Source of the DNA: Jejuia sp049889775
Lineage (GTDB): Bacteria; Bacteroidota; Bacteroidia; Flavobacteriales; Flavobacteriaceae
Length of the DNA stretch: 64,000 bases
Assembly: GCA_049889775.1 (NCBI GenBank)
Contig: JBMHCT010000003.1
Coordinates: 1-64,000 of the forward strand
Direction: 5' to 3'
Shown: in pieces, positions 15,916-25,000 of the stretch
How positions within the stretch are numbered: the first letter of the stretch is position 1
Layout of the letters: each line of letters opens with the position of its first letter
The notes under the pieces: model-generated
What the model was told of the DNA's origin: nothing
Seen by the model: the letters and a program-made list of their open reading frames with translations, nothing else
The model's database searches: none
Position numbers and translations under genes: made by a program

Positions 15916-16275
15916 CTATTTTACTTTATTTATTATTGCTGATAGTATTTTTCTTAATTCGTTAGCTTCAAGTGCTAAACTTTCAATTCTATTCTTCTGC
16001 CCTTCATTCATCTCTTTCAACAATTTTAACCAATATTCACTTTCCTTTGCCTCTTTTCTAGCGATTTTCAATCTAAATTTCAGATCCTTATCACCTAGTT
16101 TTTCATTGCTTTCAATATAATTAGCACCAATAGAACCAGAAGATTTAACCAATTGCTTCCCATCTTCAATATTAGAGATTGTTAGTTTTAAATCTTTTAC
16201 CAAAAATCTACAATCTCGCGCAAATTCAAAAGTTCTAATTTCTAGATTATATGTTCTTGAAGATTCCGAAGCCAT
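15916..16275 (-). CDS. four helix bundle protein (S23/IVP family)
   Basis: A 119-residue all-helical protein of the family first found encoded in 23S rRNA intervening sequences. Characteristic features are TFEFARDCRFLVKDL at the start, the conserved VKSSGSIGANYIESNEKLGDKDLKF stretch around residues 43-68, and KEAKESEYWLKLLKEM. There is no rRNA gene here: this is a free-standing member between BT_3928 and DUF1599 genes. The protein forms basic pentamers in known structures and its cellular function is not established. Paralogues serve as accessory proteins in diversity-generating retroelements, but no reverse transcriptase is present. Confidence 0.85.
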   Translation of the reverse strand: MASESSRTYNLEIRTFEFARDCRFLVKDLKLTISNIEDGKQLVKSSGSIGANYIESNEKLGDKDLKFRLKIARKEAKESEYWLKLLKEMNEGQKNRIESLALEANELRKILSAIINKVK

Positions 16276-16313
16276 TGGAATTTTGAGATTTGATGTTGGA
16301 ATTTGTTTTTGCT

Positions 16314-16853
16314 TTAATTTTCACCAATTAAAATCAAAGCGAAAACTGCATAATTAATCATATCCTGATAATTCGCATCAATCCCTTCACTTACCAAAGT
16401 TTTCCCTTGATTGTCCTCAATTTGCTTTACACGTAACAACTTTTGTAAAATCAAATCAGTCAAACTACTCACCCTCATATCTCTCCATGCTTCACCATAA
16501 TCATGGTTTTTATCCTCCATCAATTTTTTAGTGATAGCTACTTGTTCTTCATACAAAGTCTTAGCTTCTTCCGTAGACATATCTGGTTGTTCTACTACAC
16601 CCTTTTCTAATTGAATTAAAGCCATAATGCAATAATTAATAATGCCAATAAACTCGCTTTCTTGTCCCTCATCAACTTTTTGCACTGCATTTTGTTGTAA
16701 GCCTCTAATACGCTGCGCTTTAATAAAAATTTGATCAGTCAAAGAAGGTAATCTCAAGATGCGCCACGCACTACCATAATCGCTCATTTTCTTCACAAAT
16801 AAACTTTTACAGGTATCTATTACCGCTTCATATTGTTTTGAAGTATCTTGCAT
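16314..16853 (-). CDS. DUF1599 domain-containing protein, internally duplicated
   Basis: A 179-residue protein made of two homologous halves of about 85 residues. Each half has a KKMSDYGSAWRILR / KNHDYGEAWRDMR motif followed by S-L-T-D and a D/N-Y-C-I/A-V-M/F-A-L-I end. This is the DUF1599 family (nucleotide modification-associated domain), Bacteroidota-typical and regularly divergent from folP, as here (101 bases between the ATGs). The family resembles all-alpha NTP pyrophosphohydrolase-like folds, but no activity is known. It is the first gene of the minus-strand run toward tpiA. Confidence 0.88.
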   Translation of the reverse strand: MQDTSKQYEAVIDTCKSLFVKKMSDYGSAWRILRLPSLTDQIFIKAQRIRGLQQNAVQKVDEGQESEFIGIINYCIMALIQLEKGVVEQPDMSTEEAKTLYEEQVAITKKLMEDKNHDYGEAWRDMRVSSLTDLILQKLLRVKQIEDNQGKTLVSEGIDANYQDMINYAVFALILIGEN

Positions 16854-16956
16854 TCGTAAAATTCAATTTTGCGTAAATTTCGCATAAATAATTAGAATGT
16901 TCAAAGTTTGAGGTTTAAAGTTTTAAACGATATACAAACACTTTAGTAAACGATTG

Positions 16957-17781
16957 ATGACCATAAATTGCAAAGGCAAACTTATTGATTTATCTACCCC
17001 AAAAGTTATGGGGGTGCTTAACGTAACACCTGATTCTTTTTATGACGGTGGAAAATATAAAGATGAAGCATCTATCTTAAAACAAGTTGAGCAAATGCTT
17101 AATGAAGGCGCCACGTTTATTGATATTGGCGCGTATAGTTCTAGACCAGGTGCAGACCATGTAAGTGAAGACGAAGAGCTAAATAGGATTTTGCCAATTG
17201 TACGAGTGATTTTAAATAAATTCCCTGAAACTCTGATTTCGATTGATACCTTTAGGAGTGCAATAGCTAAAGAATGTATTGAAGCTGGTGCAGCTTTGAT
17301 TAATGATATTTCTGCTGGAAAAATGGACGATAACATGTTGCCCACAATTGCTGAATTGCAAGTACCATATATTATGATGCATATGCGCGGTACGCCTCAA
17401 ACAATGCAGAGTTTAACGGACTATAATGATTTAGTGAAAGACATACTCTTTTACTTTTCTGAAAGAATTGTGGCAGCAAGAGATTTAGGTATTATTGATG
17501 TTATTGTAGACCCTGGATTTGGATTTGCAAAAACACTAGAACAGAATTTTGAGTTACTAAATAAACTAGAATTGTTCAAAATGATTGAAAAACCTTTACT
17601 GGTTGGTGTTTCAAGAAAATCCATGATTTATAAAACTTTGGAAACTTCATCACAAAATGCTCTAAATGGTACTACGGTTTTAAATACCATTGGTTTACAA
17701 AAAGGTGCTTCTATTTTAAGAGTACATGATGTTAAGGAAGCTATGGAGGCTGTAAAATTGGTTGAAGCTTTAAAACAATAA
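16957..17781 (+). CDS. folP: dihydropteroate synthase
   Basis: A 274-residue TIM-barrel enzyme joining p-aminobenzoate to hydroxymethyldihydropterin diphosphate in folate synthesis. Diagnostic motifs are VMGVLNVTPDSFYDGG (N-terminal), FIDIGAYSSRPGA, SIDTFRSAIAKE, LINDISAGK, MMHMRGTP, IVDPGFGFAKTLEQN and GVSRKSMI. ATG 16957 was chosen; an in-frame TTG three bases earlier would only add one residue. The next gene starts after one base, so they are co-translated. It shares the pterin branch with folE at 58284. Confidence 0.97.
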   Translation: MTINCKGKLIDLSTPKVMGVLNVTPDSFYDGGKYKDEASILKQVEQMLNEGATFIDIGAYSSRPGADHVSEDEELNRILPIVRVILNKFPETLISIDTFRSAIAKECIEAGAALINDISAGKMDDNMLPTIAELQVPYIMMHMRGTPQTMQSLTDYNDLVKDILFYFSERIVAARDLGIIDVIVDPGFGFAKTLEQNFELLNKLELFKMIEKPLLVGVSRKSMIYKTLETSSQNALNGTTVLNTIGLQKGASILRVHDVKEAMEAVKLVEALKQ

Positions 17782-17782
17782 T

Positions 17783-18529
17783 ATGAGATACCTTTTAGTT
17801 TGTTTAATAGTACTTTTAATTTCCTGCGGAAACGAAAGAGAACTCCAACTACCTCAAATAGATAAAGCAGAAATTACAGAAATACAAGATGTTTCTGCAG
17901 CATATTTATTTTATGATGAAACCCAACCAGATAGTGTTCTTCTTAACAGAAAAAACTTAATAAGCACAACGAATTGGTTAGTAAATGTGGATAAACGTTT
18001 GACATTGAAACAGGCCATTCCACACATTAAGTTTTTACAATCAAAAAAGAAATCCTCAAGCCATAAGAATCAAGACGCTAAGAATTATTTTACTTGCCAT
18101 GATTTGAGTATCAATAATTTAGGGTTTTTAGAGTTTACCAATTTAATTTATAACCATGACAAAGCTTTAATGGATTCTAAAAAAGATTCATTGATAATGA
18201 ACGACCAATACTATGGACTGAAAAAGGATGAGCATTTGAAAGGTATTTTAGAACACGTAACATTAGAAATTTATCTGTATTTCGAAGAAAATAATTTAAT
18301 ATATGGAAACTATTACATGGGAAGAGGAGATATCCATTTATTACGTAAAAACTCCATTAATGAATATTTGAAAGCTATTGATTCTTTTCTTCAACCCCTA
18401 AACTTTAAGATTACAGCAAATTTTGATGCAGACTTGACTTTTCAAAAGTATATAGATTATAAAATGTTGTTGACATCACTTGAAGGTGAAAATGTGAAAG
18501 TTTCAAATGACGAGTTGATTCTAAATTAA
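17783..18529 (+). CDS. uncharacterised lipoprotein in the folP-cdaA operon
   Basis: A 248-residue protein with a lipoprotein signal peptide (MRYLLVCLIVLLISCGNE, lipidation at the cysteine). The mature part is hydrophilic, rich in K, D, N and Y, with no motif I can assign to a known fold. It starts one base after folP and ends 36 bases before cdaA, so it belongs to the same transcript. Exposure at the periplasmic face of the inner or outer membrane is expected. Function not recognised. Confidence 0.75.
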   Translation: MRYLLVCLIVLLISCGNERELQLPQIDKAEITEIQDVSAAYLFYDETQPDSVLLNRKNLISTTNWLVNVDKRLTLKQAIPHIKFLQSKKKSSSHKNQDAKNYFTCHDLSINNLGFLEFTNLIYNHDKALMDSKKDSLIMNDQYYGLKKDEHLKGILEHVTLEIYLYFEENNLIYGNYYMGRGDIHLLRKNSINEYLKAIDSFLQPLNFKITANFDADLTFQKYIDYKMLLTSLEGENVKVSNDELILN

Positions 18530-18565
18530 CCACAATTTCTTAAATTTACCAAAACCTATAAGCTA

Positions 18566-19351
18566 TTGGACATCTTTGATGACATTCTCAACCTACGTTT
18601 TATAGATTATCTAGATGTTGTTCTGGTGGCTCTTCTCCTCTATTACCTTTACAAGCTAGTAAAAGGTACGGTAGCCATTAATATTTTCCTTGGAATAATT
18701 ATCATTTATGGTGCTTATAAACTAACAGGGTTTGTTGATATGCAACTCTTAAACGGTTTGCTCAAGGGCTTTATCGAGGTTGGTATTATTGCGCTTATTG
18801 TAGTATTTCAGCCTGAAATCAGAAAGTTTTTGTTAATGGTAGGTTCCACCAATTTTAGTAGAAGACGTAAATTCTTAAAACAGTTGAAGTTTCTCAAAAC
18901 CGAGGCCACCAACGAAAGTGATGTGGATGCCATTATTGCTGCATGCAACAAAATGAGCATGTCTAAAACAGGAGCGTTAATCGTTTTTGAACGCAATAAT
19001 AATTTAGATTTTCTTTCAGAATCTGGTGATGAAATGAACATAAAAGTCACCCAACCTATCATAGAAAGTATCTTCTTCAAAAATAGTCCCTTACATGATG
19101 GCGCCATTATCGTTAGCAATAATATTGTTAAGGCAACGCGTGTCATTTTACCTGTTAATAACGAAAAAACCATACCTCAGCGTTTTGGTTTACGACATAG
19201 AGCTGCTATTGGTATTACTGAAAAAACTGATGCGCTAGCTTTAGCTGTTAGTGAGGAAACAGGGCATATTTCTTATTTTAAAGATGGTGAATTTGTAGTT
19301 TTTGAAGACACAATAGAACTCACCACTATGATTAAAAAAGATTTGACGTAA
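18566..19351 (+). CDS. cdaA: diadenylate cyclase CdaA
   Basis: A 261-residue membrane-anchored enzyme making c-di-AMP from two ATP. Three N-terminal helices (about residues 17-30, 36-52 and 66-82) precede the DAC domain with the catalytic DGA (178-180, in SPLHDGAIIV) and RHR (210-212, in GLRHRAAIG) motifs. The start is TTG at 18566: the sequence MDIFDDILNLRFIDYLD fits the family N-terminus and no ATG lies upstream in frame. It overlaps the DUF3667 gene by one base (TAATG), implying coupling. c-di-AMP is linked to osmotic and potassium homeostasis and cell-wall control. Confidence 0.95.
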   Translation: MDIFDDILNLRFIDYLDVVLVALLLYYLYKLVKGTVAINIFLGIIIIYGAYKLTGFVDMQLLNGLLKGFIEVGIIALIVVFQPEIRKFLLMVGSTNFSRRRKFLKQLKFLKTEATNESDVDAIIAACNKMSMSKTGALIVFERNNNLDFLSESGDEMNIKVTQPIIESIFFKNSPLHDGAIIVSNNIVKATRVILPVNNEKTIPQRFGLRHRAAIGITEKTDALALAVSEETGHISYFKDGEFVVFEDTIELTTMIKKDLT

Positions 19352-20139
19352 TGAATTGTAAAAACTGTGGAATTAGCCTAAGAACAGATTATTGTTTTTG
19401 TCCAGATTGTGGTGCAAAAGTGATCCGCAACAGACTAAGCATTAAAGGCTTATTATATGATTTTTTTGAACGTTATTTTAACTTAGATAACACTTTTTTC
19501 AAAACAATAGGCCATATGGTTGTTAAGCCTCAAGAGGTTTGTAGTGGCTATATTGGCGGATTAAGAAAAAAATATTTAAATCCAGTAAGTATGTTGGCCA
19601 TTGCGTTGACAGTCTCTGGGTTTACAATTTTTTTAATGAAAAAAATTGCGTGGGAAGACATTGATTTTTCGAAGATTAGTTATGCACAAAAAAGTTCGGA
19701 TGGTCTGGGAACAGAAAAGATAATGTCGGCCTCAATGGAATATAGTTCTCTATTATATTTTCTTTACATTCCGGTGATAGCAATAGGGAGTTACCTAGTC
19801 TTTAATAAAAAAAACTACAATTTGGCGGAACATATTGTCACCTCCATTTATGCATTGACCAGCTTTAGTATAATCTCCTTTTTATATACTGGAATACTTT
19901 TAATGGTAAGCCCTCAGACTTATATAAATACCGCGCTATTATACGTATTTATTATGATTTTATTCTGTTTATACGTTTCCTATAAAAACTCTCTAGATAA
20001 TATAAAATCATTGGTGTGGAGGATACCCTCATTCTTATTCCTAATCCTTATTGGATATATTGGAATTTCAATTTTTCAGTTAATTATTTTATTGGTTACT
20101 GGAGATATTTCTATTCAAGATTTTATACCAAAAAAATAA
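19351..20139 (+). CDS. DUF3667 family zinc-ribbon membrane protein
   Basis: A 262-residue protein. The N-terminus is a zinc ribbon (MNCKNCGISLRTDYCFCPDC, two CxxC pairs), followed by RNRLSIKGLLYDFFERYFNLD, the DUF3667 signature. Five or so transmembrane helices follow (about residues 75-95, 130-148, 160-182, 190-208 and 222-248). The ATG overlaps the cdaA stop (TAATG), so its dosage is tied to c-di-AMP synthesis. A function in membrane homeostasis is only a guess. The gene ends one base before the convergent ABC-transporter stop at 20140, leaving no room for a terminator. Confidence 0.85.
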   Translation: MNCKNCGISLRTDYCFCPDCGAKVIRNRLSIKGLLYDFFERYFNLDNTFFKTIGHMVVKPQEVCSGYIGGLRKKYLNPVSMLAIALTVSGFTIFLMKKIAWEDIDFSKISYAQKSSDGLGTEKIMSASMEYSSLLYFLYIPVIAIGSYLVFNKKNYNLAEHIVTSIYALTSFSIISFLYTGILLMVSPQTYINTALLYVFIMILFCLYVSYKNSLDNIKSLVWRIPSFLFLILIGYIGISIFQLIILLVTGDISIQDFIPKK

Positions 20140-21909
20140 CTAAACCATAGCTTCCTCATTCAAAAACTGAACTTCATATAAGTTCTTGTAGTACCCGTTT
20201 TTCTTTTTAAGAAGTTCTTTGTGCGTACCCATTTCAACAATTTCGCCAGCGTCCATTACCAAAATCTTATCTGCCTTTTTTACAGTTGCCAACCTATGTG
20301 CAATTACTATTGAAGTTCTTCCTTTGGTAATCTTATCGGTAGCATTTTGAATTAATTGTTCTGAATAAGAATCTACTGAGGAAGTAGCTTCATCTAGTAC
20401 TAAAATACTTGGATTAGTGACATAAGCACGTAAAAAAGAAATCAATTGTCTTTGACCGGATGACAACATCACCCCGCGTTCTTTCACATTATAATGATAA
20501 CCACCAGGTAAACTACTAATGAATTCATGCACACCAATAGATTTAGCAGCTTCAATAACTTCTTCTTCAGTAACATCAGTATTATTGAGCGTTATGTTAT
20601 TCAAAATAGTATCGGCAAATAAAAATACATCTTGTAATACAACTGCTATTTGAGTTCTTAATGACGCAAGCGTTACTTCCTTAATATCAATATTATCAAT
20701 AGCAATAATCCCACTTTTTATTTCATAAAAACGATTCAAAAGATTGATAATAGTAGATTTTCCAGCGCCCGTTGCACCAACAATTGCCACCGTCTCTCCA
20801 GCCCTTACATCAAAGGAAACTCCTTTTAAAACAGGCTCATCTTCAACGTAATTAAAGAATACATTTTTGAACTTGATATGCCCCCTGAAATGTTGCGCTT
20901 CATGTTTACCATAATCATCTATTTGAGATGTTGTATCTAAGATTTTAAATACTCTAGTTGCTGCAACCATTCCCATTTGCAAAGTATTGAACTTATCAGC
21001 TATTTGACGTAATGGTCTAAATAACTTAGGAATTAGTAGAATAAAAGCCATTAATACACCAGCAGAAACGCTTTTATCAGTAATCTGAATAACACCAACA
21101 TACCATGCTACCAAACCTATTGTAACGGAAATGATGAATTCTGGAATTGGAAAATAAATAGAGTTATACCAAATGGTTTTTAACCAACCCTTTTTATGAC
21201 GCTCGTTTATTCGTCTGAAATTTTCATTTTCAATGTCTTCGCGTGCAAATAACTGTAAAATTTTCATTCCTGTTAAACGCTCTTGCACAAATGAGTTTAA
21301 ATTAGACACTTCAGTTCTTACATCTTCAAAAGCTTTTTTCATATACTTCTGAAACAATCTAGTAGCATACAATACAATGGGTAACATTACAAAGACCAGC
21401 AAGCTCAATTTCCAACTTTTAAAAAGCATAAAACCGCATACCACCAACATTGCTAATAAATCCTTAAATATCTGAAACAACCCTTGACCAAAAATATCTG
21501 CAATACGCTCCATATCTGTCACAGAACGCGTAATTAAGACACCCACGGAAGAATTATCGTAATACTTCATTTTAAAGCGTAATAAATGATCAAATAATTT
21601 TACTCTTACATCTTTTACAACATTTTGCCCTAGCCAACTGGCGTAATAAATAAAAACCAATTGAAATAAAAAATCTAGAATTAGTGCGCCTACCATAATT
21701 AGTATATAGGTTAAAAAACCATCACTAATCTTATTTGATAACTTAGTATCAATGGCACGTTGTAAAAGTTCAGGAGTTGCAATACCTAAAAGCGCAATAA
21801 TAATAACTGAAGCAAATACAACTGTAAACGTAAGTTTATAGGGTTTTATAAACTGAAACAAACGTTTAAAAAGTGTAAAATCAAATATTTGTTCTTTTTT
21901 CTTCTCCAT
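20140..21909 (-). CDS. ABC exporter, fused permease-ATPase (MsbA/MdlB-like)
   Basis: A 589-residue type IV ABC exporter half-transporter. Six transmembrane helices occupy residues 20-310. The ATPase domain (about 340-580) has Walker A GATGAGKST (near 378), Q-loop VVLQDVFLFADTI, ABC signature LSSGQRQL (near 480), Walker B ILVLDEATSSVD and H-loop IAHRL. It resembles lipid/multidrug exporters such as MsbA or the MdlAB pair and would work as a homodimer or with a partner encoded elsewhere. The truA stop on the same strand abuts its ATG. Substrate not predictable. Confidence 0.93.
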   Translation of the reverse strand: MEKKKEQIFDFTLFKRLFQFIKPYKLTFTVVFASVIIIALLGIATPELLQRAIDTKLSNKISDGFLTYILIMVGALILDFLFQLVFIYYASWLGQNVVKDVRVKLFDHLLRFKMKYYDNSSVGVLITRSVTDMERIADIFGQGLFQIFKDLLAMLVVCGFMLFKSWKLSLLVFVMLPIVLYATRLFQKYMKKAFEDVRTEVSNLNSFVQERLTGMKILQLFAREDIENENFRRINERHKKGWLKTIWYNSIYFPIPEFIISVTIGLVAWYVGVIQITDKSVSAGVLMAFILLIPKLFRPLRQIADKFNTLQMGMVAATRVFKILDTTSQIDDYGKHEAQHFRGHIKFKNVFFNYVEDEPVLKGVSFDVRAGETVAIVGATGAGKSTIINLLNRFYEIKSGIIAIDNIDIKEVTLASLRTQIAVVLQDVFLFADTILNNITLNNTDVTEEEVIEAAKSIGVHEFISSLPGGYHYNVKERGVMLSSGQRQLISFLRAYVTNPSILVLDEATSSVDSYSEQLIQNATDKITKGRTSIVIAHRLATVKKADKILVMDAGEIVEMGTHKELLKKKNGYYKNLYEVQFLNEEAMV

Positions 21910-22653
21910 TTACAATTTTATCGTTTCAGGGTATGCTACTTCTGTTAAATATAAGCCGTGTGCAGGTACCGAATAACCCGCTTTTCCTCTGTCTTTAGAT
22001 TGAATAATTGCATGTAAATCGTCCACCACAATTTTTCCCAAACCAATGTTAATCATTGTGCCTACAATAGCTCGTACCATATTTCGTAAAAAACGATTGG
22101 CGGTAATGGCAAATTGTATTTCGCCATCTTTAATAAACCATCTAGCTTTCATGATGTCGCAATTATACGTTTTTACATCGGTATGGGTCTTAGAAAAGCA
22201 TTGAAAATCCTTATACTCAAATAAAATTCTAGCGGCGGCATTCATCTTATCTATATCCAACGGCTGCTTTAGATAATAAGCATTTCGATGGGTAAACGGA
22301 TTCTTCTCCAAACTAATGCGATACAAATAACTGCGTTTAATGGCATCAAAACGCGCATGTGCATCGGGTTTTACTTTAAAAATAGATTTAATAGCGATAT
22401 TAAAGGGTAAAAACGAATTGATCTTATACTCTAAATCATCAGGATCAAATAACTTATCCGTATCAAAGTGGGCAAACATTTGAGAAGCGTGTACACCAGT
22501 ATCCGTTCTTCCTGCCCCAATCACCGAAATTTTGTCACTTAATACCGTGGACAAGGCATCCTCTAACACCTCTTGAACTGTACTAGCTTTGGGTTGTATT
22601 TGCCAACCGTGGTAACCACTACCGTTATAAGATAATTCAATAAAATACCGCAA
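21910..22653 (-). CDS. truA: tRNA pseudouridine(38-40) synthase TruA
   Basis: A 247-residue enzyme that isomerises U38-U40 in tRNA anticodon arms. The catalytic aspartate is in GAGRTDTGVHASQMFAHFD. Further signatures are YHGWQIQP, RFDAIKRSYLYRI, NRFLRNMVRAIVGTM and AHGLYL. The TTG at 22653 was chosen as the start because MRYFIELSYNGSGYHGWQIQ is the family N-terminus. An ATG at 22701 would add 16 cysteine-rich residues not found in TruA. It ends exactly where the ABC exporter gene starts. Confidence 0.95.
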   Translation of the reverse strand: MRYFIELSYNGSGYHGWQIQPKASTVQEVLEDALSTVLSDKISVIGAGRTDTGVHASQMFAHFDTDKLFDPDDLEYKINSFLPFNIAIKSIFKVKPDAHARFDAIKRSYLYRISLEKNPFTHRNAYYLKQPLDIDKMNAAARILFEYKDFQCFSKTHTDVKTYNCDIMKARWFIKDGEIQFAITANRFLRNMVRAIVGTMINIGLGKIVVDDLHAIIQSKDRGKAGYSVPAHGLYLTEVAYPETIKL

Positions 22654-22729
22654 ACTATTTAATACCTTTGTAAGGTGACAAAGATAATCACATTTACACA
22701 TTTAAGTAGTCTTCCAAGATTATAAAGTT

Positions 22730-23221
22730 ATGACTAAAATTTTGTTATTATCAGACACCCATAGCCACATGGATAAGGATATATTAAAATATGTAAAACA
22801 AGCCGATGAAGTTTGGCATGCAGGCGATATTGGTGCTTTGGAAGTTACGGATGCGATAAAAAATCTAAAGCCTTTACGAGGTGTATATGGCAATATTGAC
22901 AGCACTGAGGTAAGAAGTGAATTTCCAGAACATAATCGCTTTAAATGTGAAGCTGTTGATGTTTGGATGACCCATATTGGCGGCTATCCCCCGAAATACA
23001 ATATGCGCGTTTCAGAAATGATAAAACAAAACCCACCACGGTTATTTATTTGTGGGCATTCGCATATATTAAAAGTAATGCCTGATAAAAAACTGAATCT
23101 TTTGCATATGAATCCTGGAGCGGTTGGCAAACATGGGTTCCATAAAGTACGTACTATGTTGCGCTTTACTATTGATGGCAAAAAAATAGATAATTTAGAG
23201 GTTATTGAGTTTAAGAGATAA
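22730..23221 (+). CDS. YfcE/MJ0936-type metallophosphoesterase
   Basis: A 163-residue calcineurin-like phosphoesterase with the full set of metal-binding motifs: SDTHSHMD (I), HAGDIG (II), GNID (III), MTHIGGYP (IV) and CGHSHI (V). Proteins of this size and arrangement hydrolyse phosphodiester bonds of small substrates in vitro, and the physiological substrate is usually unknown. The gene is divergent from truA, with 76 bases between start codons. No terminator is visible after the stop. Confidence 0.92.
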   Translation: MTKILLLSDTHSHMDKDILKYVKQADEVWHAGDIGALEVTDAIKNLKPLRGVYGNIDSTEVRSEFPEHNRFKCEAVDVWMTHIGGYPPKYNMRVSEMIKQNPPRLFICGHSHILKVMPDKKLNLLHMNPGAVGKHGFHKVRTMLRFTIDGKKIDNLEVIEFKR

Positions 23222-23370
23222 AAGCAATTAATATTTAAATATGTAATAATTTTCAATCTTTTTAATTTAATTTTATGCTTTTAAACTGATTTATTAGTCT
23301 TTCATGGGTTTATTCCTTATTTTGGCACAACAATTGAACTATACCCCAAATAACCAAAACATTTTAACCT

Positions 23371-24555
23371 ATGAAGAAAGCACTACTTTTTACAGTTGTA
23401 ATAGCATTACTGGTTTCTTGTAATGCTCGAAAGCAGGTAGAAACTGCTGTAAACACAGGCAACTACGACCAAGCCATTACTACGGCTTTAAATAAACTTA
23501 GAAAAAATAAAGACAAAAAACGTAAAAGCGACTATGTGGTTATGCTGCAGGAGGCTTACTACAAAGTTGTAGAGCGTGATTTAAGCACTATTGCCCATCT
23601 AAAAAAAGACAATAATCCCGAAACACTAAAGCAGGTTTACGAAATGTATGTTGATTTAGATGCGCGACAGGAAGTGATAAAACCAATTTTGCCTTTATAC
23701 GTGAATGGCAAAAACATCACTTTTGATTTTAATAATTACAGTGACAACATTATAGACGCTAAAACACAATTGGCAGATTATCTGTATGAAAAAGGTATTG
23801 AATTACTAGAAGCCGATGACAAAAACATTATTAGAGAAGCCCATAGTGAACTTTCGTACTTAGAGCAAATAAGTCCAAATTACGAAAATACACGTGAGTT
23901 ATTAGCAGAAGCCCATGAGCGCGGAAAAGACTACGTATTGGTTGCTATTAATAACCAAACGCAACAAGTAATTCCTGCACGCTTGGAGGAAGAATTATTG
24001 AACTTCGATACGTATGGTTTAAATAAATTTTGGAGTGAATACCACGCCAACAGACAGCCCAATCGTAATTATGATTTTGCAATGCAACTGAATTTAAAAC
24101 AAATTAATATATCACCAGAGCGCATTAATCAACGTGAATTATTGCGAGAGCGCGAAATTAGTGATGGTTGGGAATACGAAAAAGACAAAAACGGCAACGT
24201 AGCCAAAGATAGCTTAGGTAATGATATTAAGTTTGAAAAGTTCATCAATGTTAGAGCACGTTTATACGAAACCATACAAACCAAATCTGCTCAAGTAATT
24301 GCCGATGTGGTATATTTAGATAATGATAGCCAGCAAACTTTGGACACCTTTACTATTGATAGCGGTTTTATATTTGAGCATATTTTTGCAAGATTTAGAG
24401 GTGATCAACGTGCTTTATTACCAGAAGACAGACAATTGTTGAATAACAGACAATTACCTTTTCCAAGTAACGAACAAATGGTGTTCGATACTGGAGAAGA
24501 TCTGAAACTTCAGCTAAAAGATATTATTAATTCGTATTCAGTGGCGAGGTATTAA
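23371..24555 (+). CDS. uncharacterised 394-residue lipoprotein
   Basis: The lipoprotein signal MKKALLFTVVIALLVSCNAR is followed by a helical, lysine-rich region (residues 20-200, with NYDQAITTALNKLRKNKDKK resembling a TPR-like helix pair) and a more beta-rich C-terminal half. Related lipoproteins of this length are common in Flavobacteriaceae, but I do not recognise a characterised family. It is a single-gene unit followed by a strong hairpin terminator. The periplasmic side of the outer membrane is the likely location. Confidence 0.75.
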   Translation: MKKALLFTVVIALLVSCNARKQVETAVNTGNYDQAITTALNKLRKNKDKKRKSDYVVMLQEAYYKVVERDLSTIAHLKKDNNPETLKQVYEMYVDLDARQEVIKPILPLYVNGKNITFDFNNYSDNIIDAKTQLADYLYEKGIELLEADDKNIIREAHSELSYLEQISPNYENTRELLAEAHERGKDYVLVAINNQTQQVIPARLEEELLNFDTYGLNKFWSEYHANRQPNRNYDFAMQLNLKQINISPERINQRELLREREISDGWEYEKDKNGNVAKDSLGNDIKFEKFINVRARLYETIQTKSAQVIADVVYLDNDSQQTLDTFTIDSGFIFEHIFARFRGDQRALLPEDRQLLNNRQLPFPSNEQMVFDTGEDLKLQLKDIINSYSVARY

Positions 24556-24564
24556 AAATATTAA

Positions 24565-24592
24565 AAAACTCCCAAATTAGTTTGGGAGTTTT
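24565..24592. terminator. bidirectional terminator
   Basis: AAAACTCCCAAA and TTTGGGAGTTTT form a perfect 12-bp stem around a TTAG loop, followed by further T residues. It lies between convergent genes ending at 24555 (+) and 24616 (-). Confidence 0.9.
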
Positions 24593-24615
24593 TTATATTA
24601 ATAATCACTCCATAA

Positions 24616-24993
24616 TTATACTTTTTTATAAACAAATATTTTACCATTAAGCATTGATCTCATTGAAAGTATACCACCTGGTCGACTATCGGCACCATAG
24701 AGTTCATAGCAATATTCATCGCTATCTTCCCTATCAATTGCTTTTAAAAACCATGAGTTAACATCTTCCTCATTCCCACACTTATCTACTATAAAATAAT
24801 TAAAAATAGTCATAGGCTCATTATCATAATAACTTGAATAAGTTCCATCAGTTTTGAAGACTAATTTAACCTTGTCATCGTCTTCAGAAATCCACGTTCC
24901 AATAATCTCAGAAACGATATTTTCTTGTCTTTGTTGCCCTTTACAGCTATAAGTCATTCCTAAAAATAAAACTATTAATATTATATTTTTCAT
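24616..24993 (-). CDS. small lipocalin-like lipoprotein
   Basis: A 125-residue protein with a lipoprotein signal (MKNIILIVLFLGMTYSCKGQ). The mature part begins with IIGTWISEDDDKVKLVFKTDGTYSSYYDNE, the pattern of lipocalin-like domains in Bacteroidota (GxW, then F-x-x-D/N-G). Two or three cysteines in the mature part (DKCGNE, DEYCYE) could form a disulfide. It follows the GH19 gene by 7 bases on the same strand and may therefore be the last gene of that operon. Function unknown. Confidence 0.7.
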   Translation of the reverse strand: MKNIILIVLFLGMTYSCKGQQRQENIVSEIIGTWISEDDDKVKLVFKTDGTYSSYYDNEPMTIFNYFIVDKCGNEEDVNSWFLKAIDREDSDEYCYELYGADSRPGGILSMRSMLNGKIFVYKKV

Positions 24994-25000
24994 TATAAAA

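Noticed and set aside
15916..16275. Diversity-generating retroelement accessory protein (Avd-like)
   Set aside because: No reverse transcriptase, template repeat or variable repeat is present in the neighbourhood.
22654..22701. ATG 22701 as truA start
   Set aside because: It adds 16 residues rich in cysteine before the conserved RYFIELSYNG; the TTG at 22653 gives the normal family N-terminus.
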